Part shown: positions 42,681 through 51,398 of the stretch, in pieces
Numbering within the stretch: the stretch's first letter is position 1
How the letters are laid out: each line of letters opens with the position of its first letter
Assembly (NCBI RefSeq): GCF_036227225.1
Contig: NZ_CP109444.1
Coordinates: 6,305,501-6,369,500, forward strand
Source of the DNA: Streptomyces sp. NBC_01478
GTDB lineage: Bacteria > Actinomycetota > Actinomycetes > Streptomycetales > Streptomycetaceae
Length of the DNA stretch: 64,000 nt
Direction of reading: 5' to 3'
Position numbers and translations under genes: made by a program
The notes under the pieces: generated by a model
Told to the model about the DNA's origin: nothing
Databases searched by the model: none
Seen by the model: the letters and a program-made list of their open reading frames with translations, nothing else

Positions 42681-43289
42681 ATGACACTCATGGCAGAGCG
42701 ACCGGTGATCGACGGCACTGAGCCCCACAGCGACTTCGAGGAGCTTCTGGATGTCCTCGACGAGCTGCATGTGCCGGACGGCTACAAGGCCGAGATCATC
42801 AGGGGGAGCATCGTCGTGTCGCCGTGGTCGAGGGCGTATTACTTCCGTGTCATGGATCTGGTGTGTGATCGGCTGAGGCCGCATGCACCGCAAGAGCACC
42901 GCATCGGTTCCAGCCCGTTTCTCTACGTCTTCCCGGGTGATGAGCGGGCTTACGGGCCCGACATCTATGTCGCACACCAGCGGACGTTCGAGTCGCTGAG
43001 CAATCACCTGGACGGCGAGGCCCTCGTCTTCGTCGCCGAGCTGACTTCTTCGTCCACGCGTGGCGACGACCTGACCGACAAGGTTCGCGTCTACGGCAAG
43101 GCGGGCGTCCCCGTCTACCTGGTCCTCGACATGCAGGAGGAGCAGGCGACCGTCTTCTGGACGCCCTCCGACAAGGGATACGACTCGCACTGCACGGTGC
43201 CGTTCGGCGAGGAACTCCCCATCCCCGCCCCCTTCGACTGCACCCTCGACACCACCGGCTTCGAGCCCCCTACACCGCCGGCAACGTAA
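42681..43289 (+). CDS. Uma2 family endonuclease (DUF820), second copy
   Basis: 202 residues with EIIRGSIVVSPWSRAYY, PDIYVAHQRTFESL (acidic residue), LVFVAELTSSSTRGDDLTDK and VRVYGKAGVPVYLVLDMQ, the PD-(D/E)xK-like Uma2 pattern. GGGGAGGG precedes ATG 42681. It begins 36 bp after eutC, but an operon role is unlikely. It differs from the first copy (1354-2013) at most positions outside the motifs. The biological role of the family is not known. Confidence 0.88.
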   Translation: MTLMAERPVIDGTEPHSDFEELLDVLDELHVPDGYKAEIIRGSIVVSPWSRAYYFRVMDLVCDRLRPHAPQEHRIGSSPFLYVFPGDERAYGPDIYVAHQRTFESLSNHLDGEALVFVAELTSSSTRGDDLTDKVRVYGKAGVPVYLVLDMQEEQATVFWTPSDKGYDSHCTVPFGEELPIPAPFDCTLDTTGFEPPTPPAT

Positions 43290-44145
43290 GCCCCCAAGCC
43301 CCCTCCCGAACCACCCACGTCCGCGTCCGCACCGGCCCGCCGACCACCGCATCCGCCCGGTACCGGAAATCCGCCCCCGACACCGTCACGCTCCGCCCGC
43401 TCGCGCACAGCGGTGAAGCCTCCGCCCCCACCGACACCGGCCGCACCTCCACCACGGCGAACCCCGAGGCCCCCGGCGTCACGGACACCCCCTCCACCGG
43501 CTGGTCCAGGTCCACCAGCGTCACCCCGTCGACCTCGACCCGCAGCCGGGCCGGCCCGAGCCGGGGTACACCGGTCAGCGGCTCCCGTGACGGCCGGGTC
43601 GGCACGAGCGTCCGTACCAGCGACTGGCACGTCCGCAGCCACAGATGCCCGGAGCCGGCCGCGACCGGTGTCGGCTGCTCCGGCGGAGCCTCCCGCACCG
43701 GAAGCGAAGGAATCCGCAGCGCGCCGAGCACCACCCCGTCGCTGTCGTCCACGAGCAGATCCATCCGCCGTACGGCCCCGTCGAGCACCGCCCGCGCAGC
43801 CGCCACCGCCCCCGTGGGCACCCCCAGCGCCCCCGCCAGGGACAGCGCACCCCCCACCGGCACCATCGACAGCGCACATCCGGCCAGCTCCCGCTGCCGG
43901 TACAGCAGGGACACCGCACGCATCAGCGCCCGGTCGTCGCCGACGACCACCGGCCGGCGCGAACCCCGCCGGGCCAGCACCCGGGCGAATTCCTCGGGCC
44001 CCTCCGGCAGGCACACCTTCGTCGCCGCACCCGCGCTGAGCACGTCTTTCGCGATGCGGACGGACTCCGCGTCGGCGCGCCGGGCGACCGGATCGATGAC
44101 GACCAGGAGCTGATCGGAAGTCGCGAAAGTCGCCACCTCGGCCAT
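43270..44145 (-). CDS. Diacylglycerol-kinase-like protein with degraded catalytic motif
   Basis: 291 residues from ATG 44145, which has GAGGAAGCGAGG upstream. The overall plan (LLVVIDPVARRADAESVRIA, later a long beta-rich C-terminal half with VEVDGVTLVDLDQPVEGVSV) fits the DAGK/YegS lipid-kinase fold. But the family's GGDGT motif reads VVGDDRALMRAV, and the following GTGND segment reads VPVGGALSLAGALGVPTGAV, so ATP binding is doubtful. It may have lost activity or evolved another role. Its 3' end overlaps that of the Uma2 gene by 20 bp. It is divergent from purA. Confidence 0.72.
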   Translation of the reverse strand: MAEVATFATSDQLLVVIDPVARRADAESVRIAKDVLSAGAATKVCLPEGPEEFARVLARRGSRRPVVVGDDRALMRAVSLLYRQRELAGCALSMVPVGGALSLAGALGVPTGAVAAARAVLDGAVRRMDLLVDDSDGVVLGALRIPSLPVREAPPEQPTPVAAGSGHLWLRTCQSLVRTLVPTRPSREPLTGVPRLGPARLRVEVDGVTLVDLDQPVEGVSVTPGASGFAVVEVRPVSVGAEASPLCASGRSVTVSGADFRYRADAVVGGPVRTRTWVVREGAWGLTLPAV

Positions 44146-44178
44146 GCCTCGCTTCCTCGGGTAGCATCTTTGTGCAAG

Positions 44179-44206
44179 AGCCCCTTGCGCTATTGCGCCA
44201 GGGGCT
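44179..44206. promoter_or_regulatory. Hairpin in the divergent leader of purA
   Basis: AGCCCCTTGCGC and GCGCCAGGGGCT form a 12-bp stem with one mismatch and a TATT loop, lying between two divergent genes and 127 bp before purA. It cannot be a terminator of a known upstream gene on the plus strand; attenuation of purA or a small RNA end are options. Confidence 0.5.
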
Positions 44207-44332
44207 TCGTCTATTCCGGGGCATCCGGTCCGACGGGTTGCGGCCGACGAGGGTCGCTGGCGTACGAGGCACACGCTGTGCCGCGTACGTCTCTGACCTT
44301 GGACATGCCCCGCCCGGAAGGGGTGTACGCGC

Positions 44333-45616
44333 GTGCCCGCACTTGTGCTGCTCGGTGCTCAGTGGGGTGACGAAGGCAAGGGAAAGGCGACGGACCTGCT
44401 AGGTGGGTCCGTCGACTATGTGGTGCGCTACCAGGGCGGCAACAACGCCGGCCACACGGTAGTCGTGGGCGATCAGAAGTACGCCCTTCACCTGCTCCCT
44501 TCCGGGATCCTCACACCGGAGTGCACTCCGGTCATCGGCAACGGTGTCGTCGTCGACCCGTCGGTCCTGTTCTCCGAGCTGAACGGGCTGAACGAGCGCG
44601 GCGTCGACACGTCCAAGCTCCTGATCAGCGGTAACGCTCACATCATCACGCCGTACAACGTGACGGTGGACAAGGTGACGGAGCGCTTCCTCGGGAAGCG
44701 GAAGATCGGGACGACCGGCCGTGGCATCGGCCCGACCTACGCGGACAAGATCAACCGCGTCGGCATCCGGGTCCAGGACCTCTACGACGAGTCGATCCTG
44801 ACGCAGAAGGTCGAGGCGTCCCTCGACATCAAGAACCAGATGCTCACCAAGCTCTACAACCGGCGCGCGATCGCCATCGAGCAGGTCGTCGAGGAGCTGC
44901 TGTCCTACGCGGACCGCCTCAAGCCGTACGTCGCCGACACGGTCCTCGTCCTCAACCAGGCGCTGGACCAGGACAAGGTCGTCCTCTTCGAGGGCGGTCA
45001 GGGCACCCTCCTCGACATCGACCACGGGACCTATCCCTTCGTCACGTCCTCGAACCCCACCGCCGGTGGCGCGTGCACGGGCGCGGGTGTCGGCCCGACG
45101 AAGATCAGCCGGGTCATCGGCATCCTGAAGGCCTACACGACCCGGGTCGGCTCGGGCCCGTTCCCGACCGAGCTGTTCGACGCGGACGGCGACGCCCTGC
45201 GCCGTATCGGCGGCGAGCGGGGTGTCACCACCGGCCGCGACCGGCGCTGCGGCTGGTTCGACGCGGTCATCGCCCGCTACGCGACCCGCGTGAACGGCCT
45301 GACCGACTTCTTCCTCACCAAGCTCGACGTCCTCACCGGCTGGGAGCAGATCCCGGTCTGTGTGGCCTACGAGATCGACGGCAAGCGCGTCGAGGAACTC
45401 CCGTACTCGCAGACCGACTTCCACCACGCGAAGCCGATCTACGAGAACCTGCCCGGCTGGAGCGAGGACATCACGAAGGCCAAGACCTTCGCGGACCTCC
45501 CGAAGAACGCGCAGGCGTACGTGAAGGCGCTGGAGGAGATGTCGGGCGCCCCGATCTCCGCGATCGGAGTCGGCCCGGGCCGTACGGAGACGATCGAGAT
45601 CAACTCGTTCATCTAG
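44333..45616 (+). CDS. purA: Adenylosuccinate synthetase
   Basis: 427 residues. It joins IMP and aspartate with GTP to give adenylosuccinate, the first committed AMP step. Motifs: [20 protein letters not shown] (P-loop and catalytic Asp, N-terminus), [16 protein letters not shown] with the catalytic His (about 41), [36 protein letters not shown], and [15 protein letters not shown] near the C-terminus. The GTG start has GGAAGGGG upstream. The gene stands alone with its own terminator. Confidence 0.97.
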   Translation: MPALVLLGAQWGDEGKGKATDLLGGSVDYVVRYQGGNNAGHTVVVGDQKYALHLLPSGILTPECTPVIGNGVVVDPSVLFSELNGLNERGVDTSKLLISGNAHIITPYNVTVDKVTERFLGKRKIGTTGRGIGPTYADKINRVGIRVQDLYDESILTQKVEASLDIKNQMLTKLYNRRAIAIEQVVEELLSYADRLKPYVADTVLVLNQALDQDKVVLFEGGQGTLLDIDHGTYPFVTSSNPTAGGACTGAGVGPTKISRVIGILKAYTTRVGSGPFPTELFDADGDALRRIGGERGVTTGRDRRCGWFDAVIARYATRVNGLTDFFLTKLDVLTGWEQIPVCVAYEIDGKRVEELPYSQTDFHHAKPIYENLPGWSEDITKAKTFADLPKNAQAYVKALEEMSGAPISAIGVGPGRTETIEINSFI

Positions 45617-45647
45617 TACGTCCGGTCAGTACGTCCGGTAGTCCGGT

Positions 45648-45681
45648 AAAGGAGGGGCACCCGTCGGGGCGCCCCTCCTTT
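45648..45681. terminator. Bidirectional terminator after purA
   Basis: AAAGGAGGGGC and GCCCCTCCTTT form a perfect 11-bp stem with a GC loop between two convergent genes; A and T ends suit both directions. Confidence 0.92.
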
Positions 45682-45718
45682 GCTCTGCGGTTCAGGCCGT
45701 CCAGGCCGTCCAGGCCGT

Positions 45719-47737
45719 TCAGCTCGTGAAGATGAAGTACTTCCACGCCCCGCGCGTCGTCGTGTTCACGCTGTCGCCGGACGCCCCGTCGACATACGAC
45801 GAGCGGAGGCGGAAGCGGTAGCCGACGTCGTGGGTGCCGCCCAGTTCCACGCGGGAGACGCCGGACGCGTCCAGCGGGAAGTACCGGGAGCCGCCGTCGT
45901 ACCAGGTGCCCTGGTAGTAGACCTGGATCTGCATCTGCTGCTCGCGGCCCGGGTACGCCGTCATCGCCGTCGTGAACAGCGGGTTCGTGTTCTTGTGGAA
46001 GTAGGCGTACGTCTGGCCGTACACCTTCTTGTTCTTGTACTGGCGGCCGACCGACGTCGACACCTTGACCCGGGTGTAGACCGTGCTCGCGACCGACTTG
46101 GGCGCGTAGCGCGCGTCGCCCGTGAAGCGGGCCGTGAGGCGGGTGTCGCGGGTGAGCTTGTACGTGACCGCGAAGTCGCCGTTCCTGTTCACCGTGCCGG
46201 ACTTGACCAGTTTGTTCGGCTTGTCGGTGCCGTACGGGTCGGCCCAGATCTCGACCTTGCGGTTCTTGTAGGTCGCGCCGAGGTGGGCGGTGAACTTGAC
46301 GCTCTGCCCGTAGCCGTAGGTCTTCTTGTTGTTGGTCAGCCGGAGCGTCGCCGCCGCGCGCGAGACGTCGACCGAGGCCGAACCGCTGCCCGCCACATGG
46401 TCCGCGTCGCCCGCGTACGACAGCTTGTACGTCACCTTGCCGCCGACCGGCGGGCTGTTGGTGAAGGAGAACGTGCCGTTCGCCGCGAGGGTCGCCGTGC
46501 CGATGTTCCGGCCCTTGGGGTTCTCCAGGTCCGTGCGGAGGATCGGGAGCTTGGTGCCGGCGGGCAGCGCCACCTTGGAGGTGACCTTGCCCTTGACCGT
46601 GAGCTTCTTCGCGCGCGGGGCCTTGGCGGGGGCGGTGACGGAGACGGTGGTGACGGCCTTGGCCGCGTTGTTCAGGATGCGCAGCTCGTACACGCCCTGG
46701 CTGCTCGTCGTGACCGCGAACAGCCGGGACTTGTCGGGTGCCCAGGCGAGGCTCGCCGCGTCGAGGACGGCTGCGCTGCCGTCGCCGGCCGGGAAGTCGT
46801 ACTCCCGGACCGAGGTCGTGCCGCGCGGCTTGAAGACGTAGATGTCCGGGCCGTTGTACTGCTGCTCGGCGCCCGCCGCGACCGTGCCGTCGGGAGCGAC
46901 CGCGACCGCGTTGCCGTAGTCCCGGGTCGGGTACCGGCCGTCCGCCGTCAGGTCGGAGGTCTTGTACGCCGCGTGGTACGAGGGCGACCAGGCGGCTACG
47001 ACGACGTCCTTGCCGTCCGGTGTGACGGCGAGGTCCCGCAGCAGGCTGCCCTCGACCCTCGCGCGGGCGGTGGCGCTCGCGGTGCCCGACGAGACGTCGT
47101 ACACGCCGAGTTGGTTCGTGCCGCCGTACGGCAGACCCGCGACGAGCGTGCCCGAACCGGGTGCCGCGTCCAGGACGGGGGCGGCGGTCCAAGGGTGTGC
47201 CGCGTCGGCGTCCAGCGTGACCTGGTGGTCGGCGCCGGTGAGGTCGACCGAGCCGATGTCGCCGTGTCCGCTGTCGTCGCTGTTGCCGTCGGTGCCGTAC
47301 CCGAACCACAATTTGCCGCCGGCGAGGGCCACATAGCGCGGGTCCACGTTCCCCGTCGCGTACCGTGCCGACTCGGTCGCCGTGGCGGTGTCGACGGCGA
47401 CGATCGCGTCGCCGGTGCCGTCCGCGCCGCCGGGAACCGCCGCGTACACGGTGCCCGAGTCGGCCGACAGCTCCAGGCCCCGGACGCCGGGCAGATCGGT
47501 CAACTGCCGGACGCCGTTGCCCTGGTAGTCCGTGACGACGATCTTGCCGGTGTCCGGGTCGCTGACGAAGACCCGCTGATGGACACCGTCGACGACGATG
47601 TCACCGACCGAGAAGACGCCCAGATCCCGCTGGTCGTCCGCCATGGCCGTACCCGCCGCGCCGGTCGTGAGCGCGACGGAGCCGAAAGTGAGCGCGACCG
47701 CGAGCGCGGTCGGCAGAGTGCGTCTGTGTGCGGTGAT
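45719..47737 (-). CDS. Large secreted beta-propeller / Ig-repeat protein, probable ATC start
   Basis: 672 residues if begun at the ATC codon 47735-47737; the first standard start is ATG 47644 (641 residues). The 31 codons before that ATG read ITAHRRTLPTALAVALTFGS then VALTTGAAGTAMAD, a complete signal peptide with an A-x-A site, and GGGGGG lies 5 bases before the ATC. There is no ATG, GTG or TTG between the upstream in-frame TAG and ATG 47644. About 35-340 is a YncE-like propeller (DLGVFSVGDIVVDGVHQRVF; ADSGTVYAAVPGG); about 360-560 holds two or three Ig-like repeats (LTVKGKVTSKVALPAG; KTYGYGQSVKFTAHLG; GQTYAYFHKNTNPLF). Role is unknown; it is probably cell-surface or extracellular. Confidence 0.8.
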   Translation of the reverse strand: MTAHRRTLPTALAVALTFGSVALTTGAAGTAMADDQRDLGVFSVGDIVVDGVHQRVFVSDPDTGKIVVTDYQGNGVRQLTDLPGVRGLELSADSGTVYAAVPGGADGTGDAIVAVDTATATESARYATGNVDPRYVALAGGKLWFGYGTDGNSDDSGHGDIGSVDLTGADHQVTLDADAAHPWTAAPVLDAAPGSGTLVAGLPYGGTNQLGVYDVSSGTASATARARVEGSLLRDLAVTPDGKDVVVAAWSPSYHAAYKTSDLTADGRYPTRDYGNAVAVAPDGTVAAGAEQQYNGPDIYVFKPRGTTSVREYDFPAGDGSAAVLDAASLAWAPDKSRLFAVTTSSQGVYELRILNNAAKAVTTVSVTAPAKAPRAKKLTVKGKVTSKVALPAGTKLPILRTDLENPKGRNIGTATLAANGTFSFTNSPPVGGKVTYKLSYAGDADHVAGSGSASVDVSRAAATLRLTNNKKTYGYGQSVKFTAHLGATYKNRKVEIWADPYGTDKPNKLVKSGTVNRNGDFAVTYKLTRDTRLTARFTGDARYAPKSVASTVYTRVKVSTSVGRQYKNKKVYGQTYAYFHKNTNPLFTTAMTAYPGREQQMQIQVYYQGTWYDGGSRYFPLDASGVSRVELGGTHDVGYRFRLRSSYVDGASGDSVNTTTRGAWKYFIFTS

Positions 47738-47981
47738 TTCGAACCCCCCGGTACGAAAGTGCCCCGCGGTGGGGCCAGTTGGAAAACTCTATGTGACGCC
47801 ACTGACGGCAGGTTCACAGGAGGTTAACGGGGCGGGTGTGGCCGCCGCCTTTCCCTTGAATTGACCTGGACATGGTCTGTCATGGCTTGTTCTTGGTTCC
47901 TAGATGGCCCTGCGGGCCGCCACGATCTACGCGTGTAGTCCCCGCAGTTCCCGCAGTCGCCCAGCCACCCAGGAGTGCTGA

Positions 47982-49808
47982 ATGCCCGTCAATCCGCTGA
48001 ACCGCCGGGAGTTCGTGAAGAAGTCGGCCGTGACCGGTGCGGTCGTCGCCGTCGCGGGGACGGCGGCGGCGACCCCGGCCGAGGCCGCCGACCGGCACCG
48101 GCCGAAGCCGAAGCCCAAGCCCAAGACCTGGTCGTTCTCCATCCTGGGCACGACCGACCTGCACAGCCACGTCTTCAACTGGGACTACTACACCAACGCG
48201 GCCCCGGTGGACTCCAAGGGCAACACGTACGGCATCGCCCGTATCGCCACCCTGGTCAAGAACCTGCGCGCGCAGAAGGGCGAGGGCCGGGTGCTCCTCG
48301 TCGACGCGGGCGACATCATCCAGGGCACGTCCCTCGCGTCGTACTACGCGAGCGTCGACCCGATCACGGGCAAGAACGGCAAGCGCGGCCCGAAGCACCC
48401 CATGGCGATCGCCATGAACGAGATGCGCTACGACGCCGCCGCCCTCGGCAACCACGAGTTCAACTACGGCATCGAGGTCGTCCGCACCTTCGAGAAGCAG
48501 TGCCACTTCCCGCTCCTCGGCGCCAACGCGCTGGACGCGAAGACGCTCAAGCCGGCCTTCGAGCCCTACACCGTCAAGCACATCAAGGTGCCCGGGGCGC
48601 CCGACATCAAGGTCGGCATCCTCGGCCTCACCAACCCGGGCATCGCCCTGTGGGACAAGGACAACGTCTCCGGGAAGATGACCTTCACCGGTCTGGTCGA
48701 GCAGGCGAAGAAGTACGTGCCCCGGCTGCGCGCCCTGGGCTGTGACGTCGTCTTCCTCACCGACCACTCGGGCCTGGACGGCTCGACGTCGTGGGGCGAC
48801 GAACTCCCGTACGTGGAGAACGCGTCGAACCTGGTCGCCCAGCAGGTCCCCGGCATCGACGCGATCCTGGTCGGCCACACCCACGTCGACGTCCCCACCT
48901 ACACGGTGAAGAACGAGGAGACCGGCGAGGACGTCCTCCTGTCCGAGCCGTACTGCTACGGCTACCGCCTGTCCGTCTTCGACTTCGAGCTTGAACTGGT
49001 GCGCGGCTGCTGGAAGATCACGAGCAAGACGGCGACCACGCTCAACAGCAACACGGTCGCGGAGGACAAGCGGATCACCGAACTCCTCACCGCCGACCAC
49101 GAGTTGGTCGTCAAGTACGTCAACACGGCGATCGGTACGTGTACGGAGGCCATGTCGACGGCGGAGGCCTGCTGGAAGGACGTCCCCGCGATCGACTTCA
49201 TCCACGAGGTCCAGATGGACGCGGTGAAGTCCGGCCTGTCCACGGCGGACGCCGCGCTCCCGCTGATCTCGGTGGCCGCGTGCTTCAGCCGTACGGCCAC
49301 CATCCCGGCGGGCGACGTGACGATCCGTGACGTGGCGGGTCTCTACATCTACGAGAACACGCTGTACGGCAAGAAGCTCACCGGCGCCCAGCTCAAGGAC
49401 TACCTGGAGTTCGCGGCGAAGTACTACCACCAGGTGCCGGCCGGCACGAAGGTCGACACCGCGACCCTCACCAACGCCAACAGCTTCTGGGACTACATGT
49501 ACGACACGGCGGCCGGCGTCGACTACGAGATCGACATCGCGGCGGCCGAGGGCTCCCGCATCAAGAACCTGACCTACAACGGCACGGCGGTCGCCGACGA
49601 CCAGGTCTTCGTCGTCGCGGTCAACAACTACCGCGCCAACGGCGGCAGCGGCTACCCGCACATCGCCGCCGCGGAGACGGCGTACAGCTCCACGAACCAG
49701 GTCCGCGACCTGATGATCGCGTACGCCACGGCCAAGGGCTCGGTCGACCCGACGACGTTCGCGGCGGTCAACTGGAAGCTGACGCAGGCGGGTACGGCGG
49801 TCTTCTAG
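47982..49808 (+). CDS. Tat-exported 5'-nucleotidase / cyclic-nucleotide phosphodiesterase
   Basis: 608 residues. A twin-arginine signal (NRREFVKKSAVTGAVVAVAG, then ATPAEA) starts the protein, so it is folded in the cytoplasm and exported. The metallophosphatase domain has TTDLHSHVFNWDYY, DAGDIIQGTSLASYY, LGNHEFNYG and VGHTHVD, all two-metal ligands; the C-terminal 5'-nucleotidase domain runs from about 350 (GVDYEIDIAAAEGSRI; NNYRANGGSGY for base stacking). It releases phosphate from extracellular nucleotides or 2',3'-cyclic nucleotides. AGGAG precedes ATG. The stop codon TAG was the insertion site of the following IS element but is unchanged. Confidence 0.94.
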   Translation: MPVNPLNRREFVKKSAVTGAVVAVAGTAAATPAEAADRHRPKPKPKPKTWSFSILGTTDLHSHVFNWDYYTNAAPVDSKGNTYGIARIATLVKNLRAQKGEGRVLLVDAGDIIQGTSLASYYASVDPITGKNGKRGPKHPMAIAMNEMRYDAAALGNHEFNYGIEVVRTFEKQCHFPLLGANALDAKTLKPAFEPYTVKHIKVPGAPDIKVGILGLTNPGIALWDKDNVSGKMTFTGLVEQAKKYVPRLRALGCDVVFLTDHSGLDGSTSWGDELPYVENASNLVAQQVPGIDAILVGHTHVDVPTYTVKNEETGEDVLLSEPYCYGYRLSVFDFELELVRGCWKITSKTATTLNSNTVAEDKRITELLTADHELVVKYVNTAIGTCTEAMSTAEACWKDVPAIDFIHEVQMDAVKSGLSTADAALPLISVAACFSRTATIPAGDVTIRDVAGLYIYENTLYGKKLTGAQLKDYLEFAAKYYHQVPAGTKVDTATLTNANSFWDYMYDTAAGVDYEIDIAAAEGSRIKNLTYNGTAVADDQVFVVAVNNYRANGGSGYPHIAAAETAYSSTNQVRDLMIAYATAKGSVDPTTFAAVNWKLTQAGTAVF

Positions 49809-49835
49809 TGCCGCATCAAGCAACGTTGGCCCTGT
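49808..49835. repeat. Left terminal inverted repeat of the IS630 element
   Basis: Begins GTGCCGCATCAAGCAACG and ends CCCTGT; preceded by the TA target duplicate. It differs from the right repeat at one base (C for T at position 5). Confidence 0.93.
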
Positions 49836-49896
49836 TGTGATGTGACGCGCCGTCCGGATGCTGTGCCGGGCGGCGCGTGTCCGACACCCTGTCCGA

Positions 49897-51030
49897 GTGG
49901 CAGAGCGAGTACGTGTCCGAGAGATCGACGATGACGAGGGGCGGCGGCTTCTGCGGATCATCCGCAGGGGGACCGGGTCGGTGGTGACCTGGCGCCGGGC
50001 CCAGATGGTCCTGCTGTCCGCGCAGGGCATGCCGGCAGCGAAGATCGCCGAGGTGTCGTTCACCAGCGACGACCGGGTCCGCGATGTGATCCACAACTTC
50101 AACACCGACGGCTTCGACTCGCTCTACCCGAAGTACAAAGGCGGCCGCCCCAAGACGTTCACGCTGCCCGAGCGCCGTGAGATCAAGAAGATTGCCAAGT
50201 CCAGGCCCACCGAGCACGACCTGCCGTTCTCGACCTGGAGCCTGGCCAAACTGGCGGACTTCCTGGTCGCCGAGGGGGTGGTCGACGACATCAGCCACGA
50301 GGGCCTGCGCATCCTGCTCCGCGAGGAAGGCGTCTCCTTTCAACGCCTGAAAACCTGGAAGACCTCCCGCGACCCCGACTACGCGGCCAAGAAGGCCCGC
50401 GTCGAGCACCTCTACGCCATCGCCGACGGCGAGGTCACACCCGAGGACGGCGAACCCGATGTCGTCTTCTGCATGGACGAGTTCGGTCCGCTCAACCTGA
50501 TGCCGCACCCCGGACGGCAATGGGCCGAACGCGGCGGCAGGCACAAAGACCCCGCCCGCGAACCGCGCCGCAGACGCCGGGCCACCTACAACCGTTACGG
50601 CGGAGTCCGGCACCTGTTCGCCGCCCTGGACCTGGCCAAGGACAAGCTCTACGGCCACATCAAGCCGGTCAAGAGGCGCACGCAGTTCCTGGAGTTCTGC
50701 CGCTACCTGCGCACTCTCTACCCGCCGGACACCCGCATCGCGATCATCTGCGACAACTTCTCCCCGCACCTGACCACGAAACGCTGCCGGCGGGTCGGCA
50801 CCTGGGCCGCGGACAACAACGTCGAGATCGCCTACACCCCGACGAACTCCTCCTGGCTGAACCGGATCGAGGCCCAGTTCACCGCCCTGCGGTACTTCAC
50901 CCTCGACGGCACCGACCACGCCACCCACAAGGAACAAGGCAGCATGATCCGCCGCTACATCATCTGGCGAAACCGCCATGCCGACGACCGGCGCCTACGC
51001 GCGGTCGTCGACAGGGCCAACGTTGCTTGA
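49897..51030 (+). CDS. IS630-family transposase
   Basis: 377 residues from GTG 49897 (the frame is open 13 codons further, still inside the element). An N-terminal helix-turn-helix region (MVLLSAQGMPAAKIAEVSFT; KYKGGRPKTFTLPERREIKK) is followed by the DDE domain: Asp in VVFCMDEFGPL, Asp in AIICDNFSPHLTTKRC, and Glu in NRIEAQFTALRYF. All three acidic residues are present, so it should be active. The stop codon TGA at 51028-51030 lies within the right terminal repeat. There is no frameshift. Confidence 0.95.
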   Translation: MAERVRVREIDDDEGRRLLRIIRRGTGSVVTWRRAQMVLLSAQGMPAAKIAEVSFTSDDRVRDVIHNFNTDGFDSLYPKYKGGRPKTFTLPERREIKKIAKSRPTEHDLPFSTWSLAKLADFLVAEGVVDDISHEGLRILLREEGVSFQRLKTWKTSRDPDYAAKKARVEHLYAIADGEVTPEDGEPDVVFCMDEFGPLNLMPHPGRQWAERGGRHKDPAREPRRRRRATYNRYGGVRHLFAALDLAKDKLYGHIKPVKRRTQFLEFCRYLRTLYPPDTRIAIICDNFSPHLTTKRCRRVGTWAADNNVEIAYTPTNSSWLNRIEAQFTALRYFTLDGTDHATHKEQGSMIRRYIIWRNRHADDRRLRAVVDRANVA

Positions 51031-51038
51031 TGCAGCAC
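51011..51038. repeat. Right terminal inverted repeat of the IS630 element
   Basis: ACAGGGCCAACGTTGCTTGA through GCAGCAC, the complement of the left repeat with one mismatch, followed by TA. Confidence 0.93.
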
Positions 51039-51069
51039 TAGACTCCGGACCCACACGTGAGGAGCACGG

Positions 51070-51357
51070 ATGTCCATGGCAGTCCTGGGGCGGGCCGAGG
51101 CCCGCACCGCCCTGGTCCTGGAGTCCGTGCTCACCACGGCGGCGGTGATGTGGTGGTCGTTCCTGCTCCGGCCCTGGCGCGACGACCCTTACGCGCGGCC
51201 CGAGTTGACGCTGGTCCTCGTGCTCGCGGCGTCCCTGGCGGTGACGTGGACGTGGTCGCTCCGGGGCGGCCGGCCGAACACCGCGCGCCTGGGCCTGATC
51301 GCCGTACGCGGGGTCGCGGTGCTGACCGTGTCCCTGTGGGTCTTCTACGGCCGTTAG
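51070..51357 (+). CDS. Small three-helix membrane protein
   Basis: 95 residues with hydrophobic segments LVLESVLTTAAVMWWSFLL, LTLVLVLAASLAVTWTWSL and LGLIAVRGVAVLTVSLWVFY, so probably three membrane passes. GAGGAG lies 6 bases before ATG. I do not recognise the family. Before the IS630 insertion it began about 30 bp after the nucleotidase stop codon, so it may once have been cotranscribed with it and is now separated by 1.2 kb. Confidence 0.65.
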   Translation: MSMAVLGRAEARTALVLESVLTTAAVMWWSFLLRPWRDDPYARPELTLVLVLAASLAVTWTWSLRGGRPNTARLGLIAVRGVAVLTVSLWVFYGR

Positions 51358-51358
51358 G

Positions 51359-51398
51359 CCCCTGGTCCCCTGGTCCCCTGGTCCCCTGGTCCCCGGGT
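51359..51398. repeat. 8-bp tandem repeat
   Basis: Four perfect CCCCTGGT units plus a degenerate fifth (CCCCGGGT), starting 2 bp after the stop codon of the 51070 gene. The last base reaches to within the 3' boundary of the DinB gene. Confidence 0.9.

Larger units (their letters stand above)
49808..51038 (+). mobile_element. IS630-family insertion sequence, complete
   Basis: A 1231-bp element bounded by 28-bp terminal inverted repeats (27 of 28 matching) and flanked by the TA target duplication typical of IS630/Tc1 elements (49806-49807 and 51039-51040). It carries one intact transposase gene. Joining the flanks restores ...TTC TAG ACT..., so the insertion is at the stop codon of the nucleotidase gene and the stop remains TAG in both forms. 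Confidence 0.93.

Noticed and set aside
43270..43289. Frameshift or truncation where the Uma2 and lipid-kinase-like genes overlap
   Set aside because: A 20-bp tail-to-tail overlap of two complete genes; both have normal ends.
47500..47817. A 105-residue frame that might supply the N-terminus of the secreted propeller protein
   Set aside because: It is in a different frame, has no signal-peptide character, and would need a frameshift; the ATC start explains the data without one.
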